In this document: positions 30,112 through 40,930 of the stretch, one piece after another
How positions within the stretch are numbered: position 1 is the first letter of the stretch
How the letters are laid out: each line of letters begins with the position of its first letter
Source of the DNA: Kappaphycus alvarezii
Lineage: Eukaryota; Rhodophyta; Florideophyceae; Gigartinales; Solieriaceae
Assembly (NCBI GenBank): GCA_002205965.3
Contig: NADL03000107.1
Coordinates: forward strand, 62,001-126,000
Reading direction: 5' to 3'
DNA length: 64,000 nt
The notes under the pieces: model-generated
What the model was told of the DNA's origin: nothing
Databases searched by the model: none
Seen by the model: only the letters and a program-made list of their open reading frames with translations
Translations under genes and position numbers: made by a program

Positions 30112-30842
30112 GTACTGAACTGTACAGTAGGCTGCCACTTTACACTGTCTTCGCATGTGCTATAGGCATTTGACCATGTTGTGCAGTGCATACTGTACAA
30201 AATGTCGTGGCCAATCACGGGCCACCACTGATATGACTTGTCAATTGCAATGACTTGTGCTCTAGATTACCAGGTGGCAGCAAAATTGTATTGTGCGACT
30301 GATGATATATGTCTAGTGTCGCGAAAATTCAAGGGATAAAAAGCAGACTGGCAGCGTTAGCGGCGAGCCTGAAAAAATTGTAGTCGTTTTTGCTTAGGGT
30401 AGACAAGTTGAGTGGGTCGAAATAAAGTTGTTGATGTTGTTTTTGCTTCAGTTCAGAAGGCGGCTAGGCCTTTTATAGGCAGTAGATGCCGTCAACTATC
30501 TCTAGCACATCTACTAACTACTTACTAGATTCCCTAGCGGATAGTCCTGCGGACGGCCCTAGTGGCCTTTTCACTACAACAGTCCTAGCATGCATCGCTA
30601 ACAGTACAATAGGATAGAGAAAATATAGACTACGTAGGAAAAAAATAGTAGTACGGGCAAAAACTACACTACAGGACTGTAAGTAGAACATAAATAAAGT
30701 ACGTGTATCCTGTATTTCAATATCTAGCGAATATCGTCTACTGTACTGTATCTGCTGCTTTACAACTATCTGAATGGCCACATAGGTCAGTCTTCACTAC
30801 CCGATCGAAAATGTAGGAGGACAAGGAAATATTAACTACTAC
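30112..30842. other. no gene recognised; probable 5' LTR of the 30.9 kb copia element
   Basis: No coding signal. Since the gag start follows at about 30.9 kb, an LTR is expected to end near 30842, but no second copy exists in the window to prove it. Confidence 0.35.
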
Positions 30843-30929
30843 TGGTGAATCGTGATAATCGAACATTTCAACTAGCTCGCCCAATTGCAGTACTCAGCTA
30901 CGGAACTTCAACATCATCCCCTAGAGACT

Positions 30930-31850
30930 TTGTACACGTTCACTATGCCTGTCTTTTTCGCTCCTCTCGCTTACACTTCGTCTATAACAGTTGTAGGCCA
31001 AAGGAAGGACCTCGAGAAAGGTCTAGGCATGATAAGCCCTCCACTATTCGAGCCGGACCAAGACCTTCTGTCGTGAAGAAAGAAGGATGCACGCTGGGGT
31101 AACTTAATAGCATCCAAAGCCGAGAAGGAAGAAGAAAAGTTCTACAACACAGTATTCCATACAATCGGGAGTCAGCTGTATGATTGAAGTCTTCGCAAGC
31201 TCAGCAGAGCCTTGAACATGAGGCACAAGAGCATGAGAACATGAACTGCAAGCATGACAACCAACCCAAAGCTGTGCAAGAGATACTGTACTTTATCGCT
31301 AAAGATTCTCGTATCTCGGTGGTTACTCGGCTCATTGACTTCTTCAAAAAGGTAACTTCTCGCAACCTCAAGAACAATGAGGGGACGAATCGTTATTTTT
31401 CAAGGTTTTGCGAACTTGCCGCTGAGCACCTGTTGAAAGTAGAATCTACTCGTCAATCTCAAATCGGCAAAGTACAGGCAATTACTCCACTTAATAACGC
31501 CTCACTCCTCAACGCGTCCCTAACCAGTATCGAGCTCCATTTTATTGGAATGGCAGAAAAACAAGATAAGGGAACAATGAGCCATGAGAAAACGACCTAT
31601 TTAACAAATATAAGAGGCACATAATATATGTTTGAGCACTAGGAGGATTGCTTTGTCGATGGCGATAGCCTTAAGGAGTTAAATCTTGATGAAAAGCTCC
31701 CACTAAAGAAGGTAACAGGTCGCTTCAACAACATATTTGGAGATGAGAAGCCCATCTTCGACAATATAAAGAAGCTAAATGGTACTCAAGATGTAGCCAA
31801 GTACACTGCCTCCTCTGGTCAACGTTGCATCCTGAGTCTTTAAAATGCTG
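30930..31850 (+). pseudogene. copia gag-like region
   Basis: The frame MPVFFAPLAYTSSITVVGQR (near 30945) is the likely start, and it has a second, diverged copy at 38.99 kb. The main open part (31184-31624, 146 codons) contains ILYFIAKDSRISVVTRLIDF, NEGTNRYFSRFCELAAEHLL and NNASLLNASLTSIELHFIG. After a stop, LKKVTGRFNNIFGDEKPIFD and NIKKLNGTQDVAKYTASSG follow to about 31840. The helical, charged composition and position in front of a zinc-finger/protease region suggest gag. I do not recognise a named Pfam family with certainty. Confidence 0.5.
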
Positions 31851-31959
31851 TTAATTTACTTCGTTTTCATGCTCAAACTACCAATAGAAAGTAATATATT
31901 ATAACTAGGGCTCATTTTAGAACTCATTTGATCGTAAGGTCAGATTTTCTTCGTTAGTA

Positions 31960-32472
31960 GTGAGACAGATCAAAGAGAGGAAAGTGACAGAAAAAGTGTG
32001 TAACTGCGCTTTAAACGCGAAAAAACGGGAGAACTATCGCAACGACGGCAAAAATTACGGATCCAACCGGGATACTAAGACGACGAAGTCGAAGATGGCG
32101 GCGGAACTCCTCAGAGAAGCCTGAAAACATTGTGGAAAGAAGTGCCACGCTCGCGGTGATTTGAAATACGTAATTCAGAGCTTTGCCAATTTAGAGATCT
32201 GAGAAGCCAAAAACAGTCGTGAAGAAGAATACGAAAGGAACGGAATACCCGAAAATTTCGACCGTAATTTTTCTTCCGGGCTTTTGGCATTTCAAGGGCA
32301 AATGATTCTGGTGAGCGGAATCCTGATCAAGTCTGATCTGATGCTTATTCGTAAAAACCGCAGTCCTATAATAGAAAGGGGGTTTTTACCCATCAGTTTG
32401 GGGCATGAAGTTGAAAGTAGCGCGTTTTTTGGCGATGTGCGTCGAATTCAACCTGGGGCATTTAGATTGTGA
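31960..32472 (+). pseudogene. copia zinc-finger and protease region
   Basis: Around 32110-32160 the frame reads KHCGKKCHARGDLKYVIQSF, a Cys/His knuckle with the last Cys replaced. REEEYERNGIPENFDRN follows, then SSGLLAFQGQMILVSGILI and NRSPIIERG at the protease active site, where Asp-Thr/Ser-Gly would be expected but Glu-Arg-Gly stands. The protease is therefore judged inactive. Stops lie near 32122 and 32200. Confidence 0.45.
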
Positions 32473-33219
32473 TCTATTCTGCCATGATTATAGTGAGAAA
32501 TGAAGCAATTCGAAGCTCAAATTAGATATGTTGTGTCTTAAGCAAATCGGATGTACTCAATTCTCAGACACTACCTGTTTTCATAATACTACAGGGTGTT
32601 TTCGAAATACTGGATACCAAGGTATGGCTTCCAATGTACGTTAATGAAGTTAGAGTACGTTAATGAAGTTAGAGAAACTAGAACTTACCTCTACGTTTTC
32701 ATGAGTCAAATATACAAATTACAAAGCTATATTGCGACACAGCGGGCTTTGCTTGGAACGCAAAAGATATTGGGATGACGACAGTAACCAAAAATCGCGA
32801 TTCTTGGGAAAATCTGCAAAATAATTCGATTCAAAACTTCACTTGTGCTCGCAATTACCTCTGAAGGACATGAGGGATCTCAGCAAACGAGGGGAGTTCT
32901 TTCGCCAGTCCTGGAGAAAGATCTCGAGCCTGTCTTGCGAAATATCTCAAGCTGCAAGACGAATGGAAATCCACTCATTGCTCAAAAGCTGCCTTCTAGT
33001 GAGGTACTACAAATATATTAAGAGGAGGTGAATTTAGGTCGAAGTGTCCAATATTACAAAGCAAATATTTGGCTTCACGGTTTTGCAACGCTGTTGTTCT
33101 GTTGGCCAGAGGTATGTAGAAAGCTTCAATACTCCTTGAAATGCACTGAATCACGGCAAATGGAGCTCTTGCGTCAATTTGTTCGATCCGGAATTTGATA
33201 AAAATGATTTATCAGAATA

Positions 33220-34577
33220 TTGCAAAATCATAGTGTCAAACCAAAACCACGGCCGGCAAATAGGAATAAAAAACTTTTTCAGAGGAGAAAAAAAATTGCT
33301 CTGCGTAATATGTCGCTGCGTATCGTCAAGGATGAAATGCAAGAAAGAGACAAGAAGTGTACTTCGTTGACAGATCAGGAGATTGTTTCAAGGGCCATTC
33401 TCGCTACAAGTCGTCTTCGCAGAGACAATCATGTCAATTTATTTGCGTTTACCAAGAAAAAACCGTCAATTATTGGAAAAATACAGGAAACAGTAGATTC
33501 AGAGTTAGATGACACACATTTTGAGCAAATTTTACTTCGCACTCTGTCAAAGATGCTGGAATGTCGATCACCAAATACTGTTCCGTCACATCTTCCCCCG
33601 AAAGTAACTCCAGTATAGTTCTTTGGGAAACGAACAAAAACGGTGTTTGGAATTTGGGATTCGTCCAAAACGCAAGAGAACATTTCGTAGATCTCACTCG
33701 GAGCAAATTTGGAAACGGGAAACAGCTGCAAATCCCATACGAGGACATAAAATACATCAATCTTCATCAATTTTGCAAGAGTTGGATATAATAGTACATA
33801 TACAACAAAGACAGAATCATTAGATCCTGATGGATGAAGAAAGCTAATCTGATCTTATTGCATCTATTCTTTCTGTGTCTAAGCTACGAACAACAACAGG
33901 GTTAAAAAGGTCTCATAACCAAGCTATGAATGAAGAAAAGCTTTCATCGTTGATCTTGCGTTAGGTAGATGATATAGAGAATACCAGGATAATAGCTCCG
34001 GAGTCAATGTCGTCCGTTGTGACGAAGACACCAGCCAATCGGGCTCGAGATAACGACTACGAGTTGATATAAATTAGAAGGCTCCAACTAGTCAAACGGA
34101 CAGGTATGTTGGTAATACTAGCATTGAGGAACAGGCTTTATTAGCACGAAAGTTGAAGTCACAGAAGTAAGCAAGACTTTTAGCGGACTCGAATCGCTAT
34201 TGCAAATTAACCTGTGACGGAAAGAAGAAATTGCTTTGATCGCACTAAATTGGCGTATTGACGAATCAATTGCGAATGAAAAGTCCAATTAAGAGGGTAA
34301 AAACCCGTATTGAGAAGTTAAAGTCAGAAAACTATCAAAAGAAGAAAACTTGTATCGCGCATTTTTTCTTCAAGTCAAAATTGATGGAGAATCAGAAAAA
34401 TTGAAATTGAAGTCCAGATTTGTTCCACACGGTAATAGGGATAAGGATAAAAATTTCATCCGAAATGAATCAGCATTTTCATCAAGGGTGGAAAAAGGAG
34501 GAGGGGTAGAGGGTTTTGCACGAAGATTATGCATACCTGGGATCCGGGTCATTGAAGGTGAATTTGACATTGGATGA
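33220..34577 (+). pseudogene. copia pol: integrase-RT linker and start of RT
   Basis: A 132-codon frame (33220-33618) is Lys/Arg-rich and unassigned. The next frame (33561-33791) has SSPESNSSIVLWETNKNGVW and NAREHFVDLTRSKFGNGKQL followed by IPYEDIKYIN, typical of the region between integrase and RT in some copia elements. At 34350-34577 VKIDGESEKLKLKSRFVPHG followed by NRDKDKNFIRNESAF is the N-terminal RT block ('K.RL.P.GNRD.DK..IR.DSA'). The catalytic DD motif is not reached before the element ends. Confidence 0.5.
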
Positions 34578-34639
34578 CAATCTCTGAGTTCAAAAGTGCT
34601 TACATTTCCAAGCATTTCTTAGTTTCTTCCACACGGTTT

Positions 34640-35420
34640 CGGCTTCGCGGAAACCTTATGCCCAATCGACGTGTGGCTGATACGTAACGGAGCAGTCGTT
34701 TCATCAGTAAAGCCTGACGCACTATCGGAGGGTGAACTTGTCGTGCAAGCGCATTACGGAGGACGAAATGTCAGGCCGCGTGTAGACACCCGAATGGATA
34801 AGTTCTCCAATAGTTGTACGATATCTTGAGTGTTCTTTCTTTCCCAGAGATATATCTTAGTCACGAACCGAATTAATTTCGGTTTTTAGGGGAGTGCAGT
34901 CCAAGCTCCATCCGCCTCATGGAGCTTTTGCCTATCCAAAAATTGCTCGACACGACGGTGCTGGGATACCTTGATTCCATCTTGGTTGTGGTGTATTTAC
35001 CAGCCCAAGAATTAATTCAATTTCAAAAAATAACTTTACATCTGAAACTTTCTTTAAATTTCTCTTGATATTCTCCAGAGGATATCGGCAGTTAACAGCA
35101 AATTCCATGTCATCGACAATGAAAACTAGAATGATGAATTGTTTTCCAACGACCTTATAGAACACTCTTGCATCAATTCTATACTGCCTAAAATCTCAGC
35201 CTAGAATTTTCATAACGAAGAGGAAACCCAGATAAGTCCATCTTGGCGAAATACATAGATAAAACTCCTCAACTTGCAGACGAAACTAAGGCGCCCTTTT
35301 TTCCAGTCGAATCCGCATGCTGTTCCTGGTACATAGTAGTATCAATTTCTTCATACAGATAGGCGCTATTCACATACCTACTTGAAAATGAGACCTGTTG
35401 CGGCGGAAAAAGCCATTAAA
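34640..35420 (-). pseudogene. copia reverse transcriptase and RNase H connection
   Basis: From 35310 leftward a frame reads DWKKGRLSFVCKLRSFIYVF with RQ, the 'K..YGLRQ' region of copia RT. Then VFYKVVGKQFIILVFIVDDM EFA (35165-35095) has the catalytic motif as VDDM, followed by LENIKRNLKKVSDVK and ELILGLV. Near 34800-34760 TTIGELIHSGVYTRPDISSS is the conserved 'TRPDI' block, and LLMKRLLRYVSATRRLGIRF follows at about 34715. Several frameshifts separate the blocks. Confidence 0.65.
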
Positions 35421-36109
35421 ATTACAATAGCTTAATAGCTGCTTTGGTTGAAACCGGAGCGTACAAGGAATCCGGATCGAAGTATACTCCACGCAACTGC
35501 ATGTCACATGGAATTACAGAGCGGGTTCGATGAAGGAATTGATTACTATCATTGTCCATTTGTTTGAGGCGAAAAACACACGTGAAAGGGATAATATTGA
35601 TAGAATGATCGCGTGGAACATATTAAAATGTTTCTCGTTTCTTAATGCAATATATTCTTCATCAATCACCTTGCACAAAAGTCGGTTTTGAATTAACTCT
35701 TGAAAAAGAACGCGGTTGTAGAGGATCTGAACGCTTACAACATAATGAGCTTGTGGGCATATCTGAGTCAGAGAGGTACGATAAACAGAAAATACTTGGT
35801 AAGTAAGTCATCTAGGTCACCATCATTGCGAGCCTATGTGTGTTCAAAAATGCCTTTTCTTGAGATTCCGTCAATAAGTGACGAAATACTAGAGAGTTGT
35901 TCCGGGTAGTGTGTTCGGAAGTCTTGAGCGCGTGTGATTATGATACTTTATCGGTCGGTAAGTTAGATAAGATACAGGGGCTGGTCGCTATCGAGACCAA
36001 CAGAGTTTCCATGAGCAGACCTTGCGGATAACATCTTAGCTGGCCGAGTAGGAGACTGGTAGAGAAAGGCAAACCCCTTCTAATCAAAGACTGGTAAGTC
36101 ATTTGAATA

Positions 36110-36607
36110 ATATACGCGTCCTCATATCCAAAAGGAGAATTGTGATGTTTCTGTTAACTATGTCTGACTGGAGACGGTTTCGTAGCCAGTTACTGTGGCT
36201 CATTGCTTCTGCCCACAACTCGTTGCCAAGATTTGATGCAAAGAGCAGTGCGCGCGTACGAGCGCCCAATTCTTTCATGAAATTTTCTGCGACTCAATTA
36301 CTTTGGGGAGCATGTGGCGGACATTTGTCTAGTCTTATCGTAGTCATAAGCGCAAATTGTTTAACAGCTGCGGAAAGATTCCCCCAGCTCCATCGAGGCG
36401 AATTTTTACAACTTTGAAGTCAGTGATATTTTCTGATCTTTCCTTGCAGTATTTAAGAAGGGGGAATAGATCTGACTTCCGGTTCATGAAATAGACATTT
36501 TTCTTTGCGGTGCGGTCATCGGCAAATCCAATCTCATAGTAACTGTTTCCAAGAGACTGTCGTGCTATTTTTCCACTTATGTCTATGTTGAAAAGCCGAG
36601 CGGGCAA
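36110..36607 (-). pseudogene. copia integrase core
   Basis: The frame 36607-36344 contains LFNIDISGKIARQSLGNSYY EIGFADDRTAKKNVYFMNRK SDLFPLLKYCKE, the 'D..GP....G..Y...F.DD.S....VYF...KSD' core including the first two catalytic-region Asp. After a frameshift, VAENFMKELGARTRALLFAS with NLGNELWAEAMSHSNWL (36290-36180) gives the third-residue helix and the conserved 'LWAEA' motif. The first Glu of that block sits in an 'ENF' context where copia has 'ERxN'. Confidence 0.65.
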
Positions 36608-37439
36608 CAGGTGATGTGTAAGATTGATGCTGTTGGATTAAGAATTGTTTCTGCGATGACATATCGGATACAGATTACGTCTTCAAAAGTTTTCTTTGAA
36701 ATTGAGAAATATCAGGAAAATTTTAGAGAACTTCAAATATCTCCCCGTATGTGGATATCTTGTTAGATAATGCTACTCCGAAGCCAGTTCTACATCTAAA
36801 GTTTTACGAAAAGGTCCAAAGCAATGGCTGAAATAAACTTCAGTATCATTTTGCACTGGAAATATTGACCAATTTGAGACGTCTGATTATTGATTCCCTT
36901 GACCCTAGGTACTTGACTGCGGTATAACCCATCGCTAACCATCTCAATTTCTTTTGAAGCCTGGGTAAAAAAACGCGGGAAATGAGGCAAATGCTTGCAT
37001 GCATGGCGGGATGGTCCATGATAAACAAAATGTTGAGACGTCGAGTGAGGACAATAACAGAAATTTTTTTCGTTTGAAAGTGGGGTGAAATGTACGCATC
37101 CATGTGGAATACGTCTACTAACGGAATAAGTAATTTGCCGTTTCCGACTAATAGTGATAACTCAGATGCTGCTTGGACGCTTTTTGGTTCACTGCGTTCA
37201 TAAACTGATAATATAATTCTTGGAATGAAAGAAATGGTAAGAGGCGCCAGAGTCAGGTAGTGCCTCCCACGATTTAGATATTAAACATCGCGCAATCGAA
37301 GTCTTGAATTTAGTCTGAGCCATGAAAACGCATGGACAACTCTCTTCCCTATTGTTTCTCCCTTGATGATACTCGTGCCCTTGATAACGCGGTGGCTCTT
37401 GATCCCTAGCGAGAACTAGAAGGGCTACAGGACCCGTCC

Positions 37440-38155
37440 CGCTAGAAATTACACAACGAAAGTTTCCATGGGAATTGGTCCTACCATTCCAATATCTTTT
37501 TGTAATTGATGAGTACCATCATTTGATAGATTTCCGTAGCCATAGGTATAGTATGGTCCCGCACGTTTACGACTTCTACGAAATAAACGTCGTCCAAGTC
37601 CTCGAGTGCGACCTCGCCAGCGACTTCGAGGAGCGTCTTGCAACTTTTCTGCACAATAGAAGCAATTATATGGAGATGCCCGTGACGCTCGCAGACCAGA
37701 AGAGATCCATATTATTCCCAGAATTAACCTCGTCGATTCTGCCTACTTGTGCGTCTCTGCGGCTTTTGTTCCTCGCTCCAGCGCTCGAAGCTTTTGGTAT
37801 CTTTAGTAATATTGTTCTCATCTAATGAAACCTCAGCTCTAAGTCAAGAGGTATCAGTCGAAATTGTTGTGGGTAGTTCGTCGAATGAAGGTTTGCACAA
37901 AATCGTGGCGATCAGAGCATGGTACACCGGAAGCGTGCGAAATAGCTTCGAAGATTTCTCATTATCAGAAAAGGTCTTATCGAGCGAAGCTAGTTTACTT
38001 AAAGTATGGTGTAACTTGTTTAAATACTCCTCCATGTTTGACCCTTCCTTGAACTGCAAATTCTCCAATTTTTGTAGAGATTGATGATTTTTTTTGCTCA
38101 TTTGATAAAGTAAAAAGACGCCAGAGCCAGTGCATACCAAATATACTTTGAGCAT
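37440..38155 (-). pseudogene. copia gag with zinc-knuckle remnant
   Basis: The 104-codon frame 38155-37844 reads LQKLENLQFKEGSNMEEYLN KLHHTLSKLASLDKTFSDNE then LFRTLPVYHALIATI, matching the UBN2-type gag of Ty1/copia. Downstream at about 37670-37640 YNCFYCAEKLQDA is the first half of a CCHC knuckle; the His and last Cys are lost. The following RSRWRGRTRGLGRRLFRRSR is the basic stretch common in gag C-termini. Confidence 0.6.
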
Positions 38156-38507
38156 TTCTCATCGTCATCAATAATTGTGCTTTTTTTGAGCCATAGGGCC
38201 TTTGGAGAAATTCAAGGTTATAGCAGTCTTCACACGAATGCTAGCCTTATTCCAAAGAGATACTTGAGCTGCCGTTATATGTTCTGGTCTCGGTTGTAGT
38301 ATAGCTAATTCCAAATCTTCTTGCTGTATGTATTACGTCAGTCTTTTTCTCAAAGATGTTAAGTCCTTTGTTCCAGTTAATCTTGGAGCTTTTCCAAGAG
38401 AATCACCCTCAGTAGAAATCTTGAAAAAAATCGATGGGAAAGCGATGCAATAAAACATTAAAGCAAATTTATGTTTTTGATTATGAAGGATGTCAGTAGG
38501 ACTCGAA

Positions 38508-38518
38508 CGATGATACCA
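38508..38518 (-). promoter_or_regulatory. primer-binding site of minus-strand copia element
   Basis: The minus strand reads TACATGGTATCATCG, i.e. an LTR end in ...TACA followed by TGGTATCA, the standard copia primer-binding sequence complementary to initiator-methionine tRNA. The LTR therefore starts at about 38519 (TGTAAAAGACTTGTG on the plus strand) and extends right; its far end was not determined because no second copy is present. Confidence 0.6.
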
Positions 38519-38902
38519 TGTAAAAGACTTGTGTTGGGTCTGTGTTGTGTCTCTGGAGACACCCTTATCTACCCTCTCACCTCCGCATTTATTGAACCTC
38601 GACGTTCTCACTCCTACCGACCAGTATACTCTTCAGCAATACCTCAGCGGCAACCATTTAGGGCTGCTACCTAATGTACGACGGATACTAGAGTCTCTTT
38701 CTCATTAAGGTACAGTAGCCAAAGTACAGTAAAGTAATTCATGGTCCCTTCAGCCGGACCTGGCTTGCCCCTGCTCGAACCACAACTATACAGTCCCAGT
38801 CACAACTATGATCTACCTAGCGCGCGTACAAGATTGGCCTCCGACACTCTCGACTACTTTGCAACTACGATTATCACTATTCAAAAGTATAAATACTGTT
38901 GA

Positions 38903-39060
38903 ACCGTGATAATCGACCATTTCAGTAGGTCGCCCAATTAAAGTACTCAAATATGAGACTGCAACGACATCATAGGAGACCTTTGTACTCGTTCACTGTG
39001 CTTGCCCTTTCTTGCTCTCCCTCGCTTATACCGCGCCTACAACACACCAGTGTCTCCTAA
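38903..39060 (+). repeat. second copy of copia 5' internal region (partner 30843-30985)
   Basis: GAACCGTGATAATCGACCAT TTCAGTAGGTCGCCCAATT and the following TTGTACTCGTTCACTGTGCT TGCCCTTTCTTGCTC match 30843-30985 with moderate divergence. The segment covers the region just after the presumed LTR and the start of gag. Confidence 0.65.
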
Positions 39061-39343
39061 CCGCCCAGGAACTCTCTTTAAAATGCAGTAGTTTCTCGGT
39101 TTCGGTACTGTAATGACTGCAAAGCAGCTACACTACCGTAAGTTATTCTTGTTTTACGTATTATATTACGTAGTACTCTGAATGAAATGTGATTAGATTA
39201 CAGCCAAAATATCTTTCACAGTAAAAGAACTCCCTCACTCCCCCGTTGTACTATCAGGCGTTTACTTTACTTTTTAATTTACATAATCTACTACCAAAGT
39301 TTTGTGCATCATTGTACCGATCGATAAGTCAGAGGATTGTTGC

Positions 39344-39754
39344 TATATCTATACGCCATAGCACTTTCCTCGTATGAGGCACAATTTTTTCTCATATGAG
39401 GAAAAATCTTTTCGTCGCATATGTAGTTAGAGTAAGTGGGGCGATTAAACAATTTCTTTTGGCTCTTTAATATTTACTAAAAGATACTCTAGATCTAAAG
39501 AACTACTGTAAACTGTGGGTCGATACCCTAAAAACATCTTCGTGCACTACTGAAATGTTAAAATGTTGCAATTAGCACCAGAATCGAAAGCTATCGAGAG
39601 ATAAAAAGTGGACCAACTCGGACCATCGTTAAATTACGAAACGTCACTACTGTTTAAACTATAGGTAATCCCAAAAAAATAGACGAAAAAAATTCTACTT
39701 AAACAAATTAGCCCTAAACATTGTCCTCAAATGAGGAAAATGGTCCGATATACA
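39344..39754. mobile_element. MITE, second copy of the CCTCATATGAGG family
   Basis: The left end reads TATATCTATACGCCATAGCA CTTTCCTCGTATGAGG. The right end on the other strand is GTATATCGGACCATTTTCCT CATTTGAGGACAA. Both resemble the ends of 21638-22075, and the left end again has a doubled palindrome (39367-39412). Its inner sequence has no evident similarity to the first copy, so the two share mainly their ends. Confidence 0.55.
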
Positions 39755-39759
39755 GCTGA

Positions 39760-40930
39760 AGGGGGGTTAATCGTGTTGAGTGCAGGTTTTTTGAATAATT
39801 GATAGCAGTAGGTGGGTTTGAGATAGAGAATACGAAGGCGACGACCGTTGTGTACTCCATCTCACGCTCACGGTAAAATTCCCTCCAACCAAAAACTGAC
39901 GATATTCTTGACGAGTCTCACCGAGTGACGAGCGAACAGTTTCTGCCGCAACTCATCAGTCTCTGCCTCAACTCAGCAGTCTCTGGTAATATCAGTCTCT
40001 GGACTGATATTAGAAGCTTTGTGAACCAACCGAAACATTTACACGTGAATCAAACTCTTGGCAAACGGCAGGAAGAGTGCTTCATTTAATCGACCCACTT
40101 TATATTTTTGATCAAGGCGTGCCCGTTAGGTCATTTCACTACGAAAGAACTTTTATTTATACTATATCCAGAGACTAGAGGGGCATTCTTGCATGAAATG
40201 GGCACGCAGTGCGCTTGCTCCTCGCCACCCTTGTTCAGCAGGTCTTTTTGCATAGACAGCGAAAGCAAGGAGATTCGTGATCAGTCTTGAAATGCGCCGT
40301 CCTACCGTAATATGCATAAAAATGCACGAAAGAGTGCGTCAGTGCGCACCTCTGTTTCAAAATTACCGTTTAGTGTTCTTTTTGGGGATTACTTGTCGTC
40401 TTTGGATGTTCTTCCCGTTTTGTGGATCCTAACACGCCCCGCAGGGGACTACTGCGATGAATACGACGGCCAAGAGGAAAACTTGCCGCTGTATATCTTG
40501 AACACCTCCCCAATGATGGCCTTCGTTTACGAGTCTGAGCGATTGTCTGCCGATCAATCGTATTGCACAACTACGGCCTTTGTCCATGACGGCCTTGCGC
40601 ACCAAAAGGTTCCATAAAACAATAATTCTGACCCAACGGGGTCGTTTTCTTTTTCATTTCAAGGTGATGGCCAGCAGGTTGTCATCCTTAACCTTCAGCT
40701 TAGCGAGAGGTAAGAATAATTGTCGGGCTTTGAAAATCTTGAATTCGTTAAGCATTCTTCATCTCCTTGGAGGTTTTTTCTGCATCCGGAGGGCTCATTA
40801 TAAATATATTTTGAAATTTAAATAGCAGGTTTAGCTGAGTGGCGGACAGTGAAATCGAACTTGGGCAATTTGTTTGTATAAAATTTTAAGTTTAATGGAC
40901 GAAAGCTATATTAATATCTAAAAGTCCCAG
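39760..40930. other. no family recognised; one 101-codon unassigned frame
   Basis: The plus-strand frame 40312-40617 (with LFGDYLSSLDVLPVLWILTR and ENLPLYILNTSPMMAFVYES) is the best candidate but has no known domain. The rest is repeat-like, including CAGTCTCTG reiterated at 39950-40010. Confidence 0.3.

Larger units (their letters stand above)
30843..34580 (+). mobile_element. Ty1/copia-like element, plus strand, 3'-truncated in RT
   Basis: Coding remnants appear in copia order on the plus strand: gag (30.95-31.85 kb), zinc-finger and protease region (31.97-32.47 kb), unassigned pol (32.5-33.5 kb), a conserved pre-RT block (33.56-33.79 kb) and the start of RT (34.35-34.58 kb). The start region 30843-30985 is repeated at 38903-39045. 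After 34.58 kb the strand of similarity changes and a second copia element begins on the minus strand. Confidence 0.65.
34640..38518 (-). mobile_element. Ty1/copia-like element, minus strand, 3'-truncated in RNase H
   Basis: Read from right to left: primer-binding site (38508-38518), gag (38155-37844), zinc-knuckle remnant (about 37660-37640), pre-integrase region, integrase (36607-36110), RT (35420-34930) and the RT-RNase H connection (34800-34640). The gag differs from that of the plus-strand element, so the two are different families meeting tail to tail near 34.6 kb. Confidence 0.7.

Noticed and set aside
38493-38519. tRNA-like string TTCGAGTCCTAC on the minus strand
   Set aside because: No acceptor or anticodon arms could be paired around it. 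Its position next to TGGTATCA at an LTR end explains it better as a copia primer-binding region.
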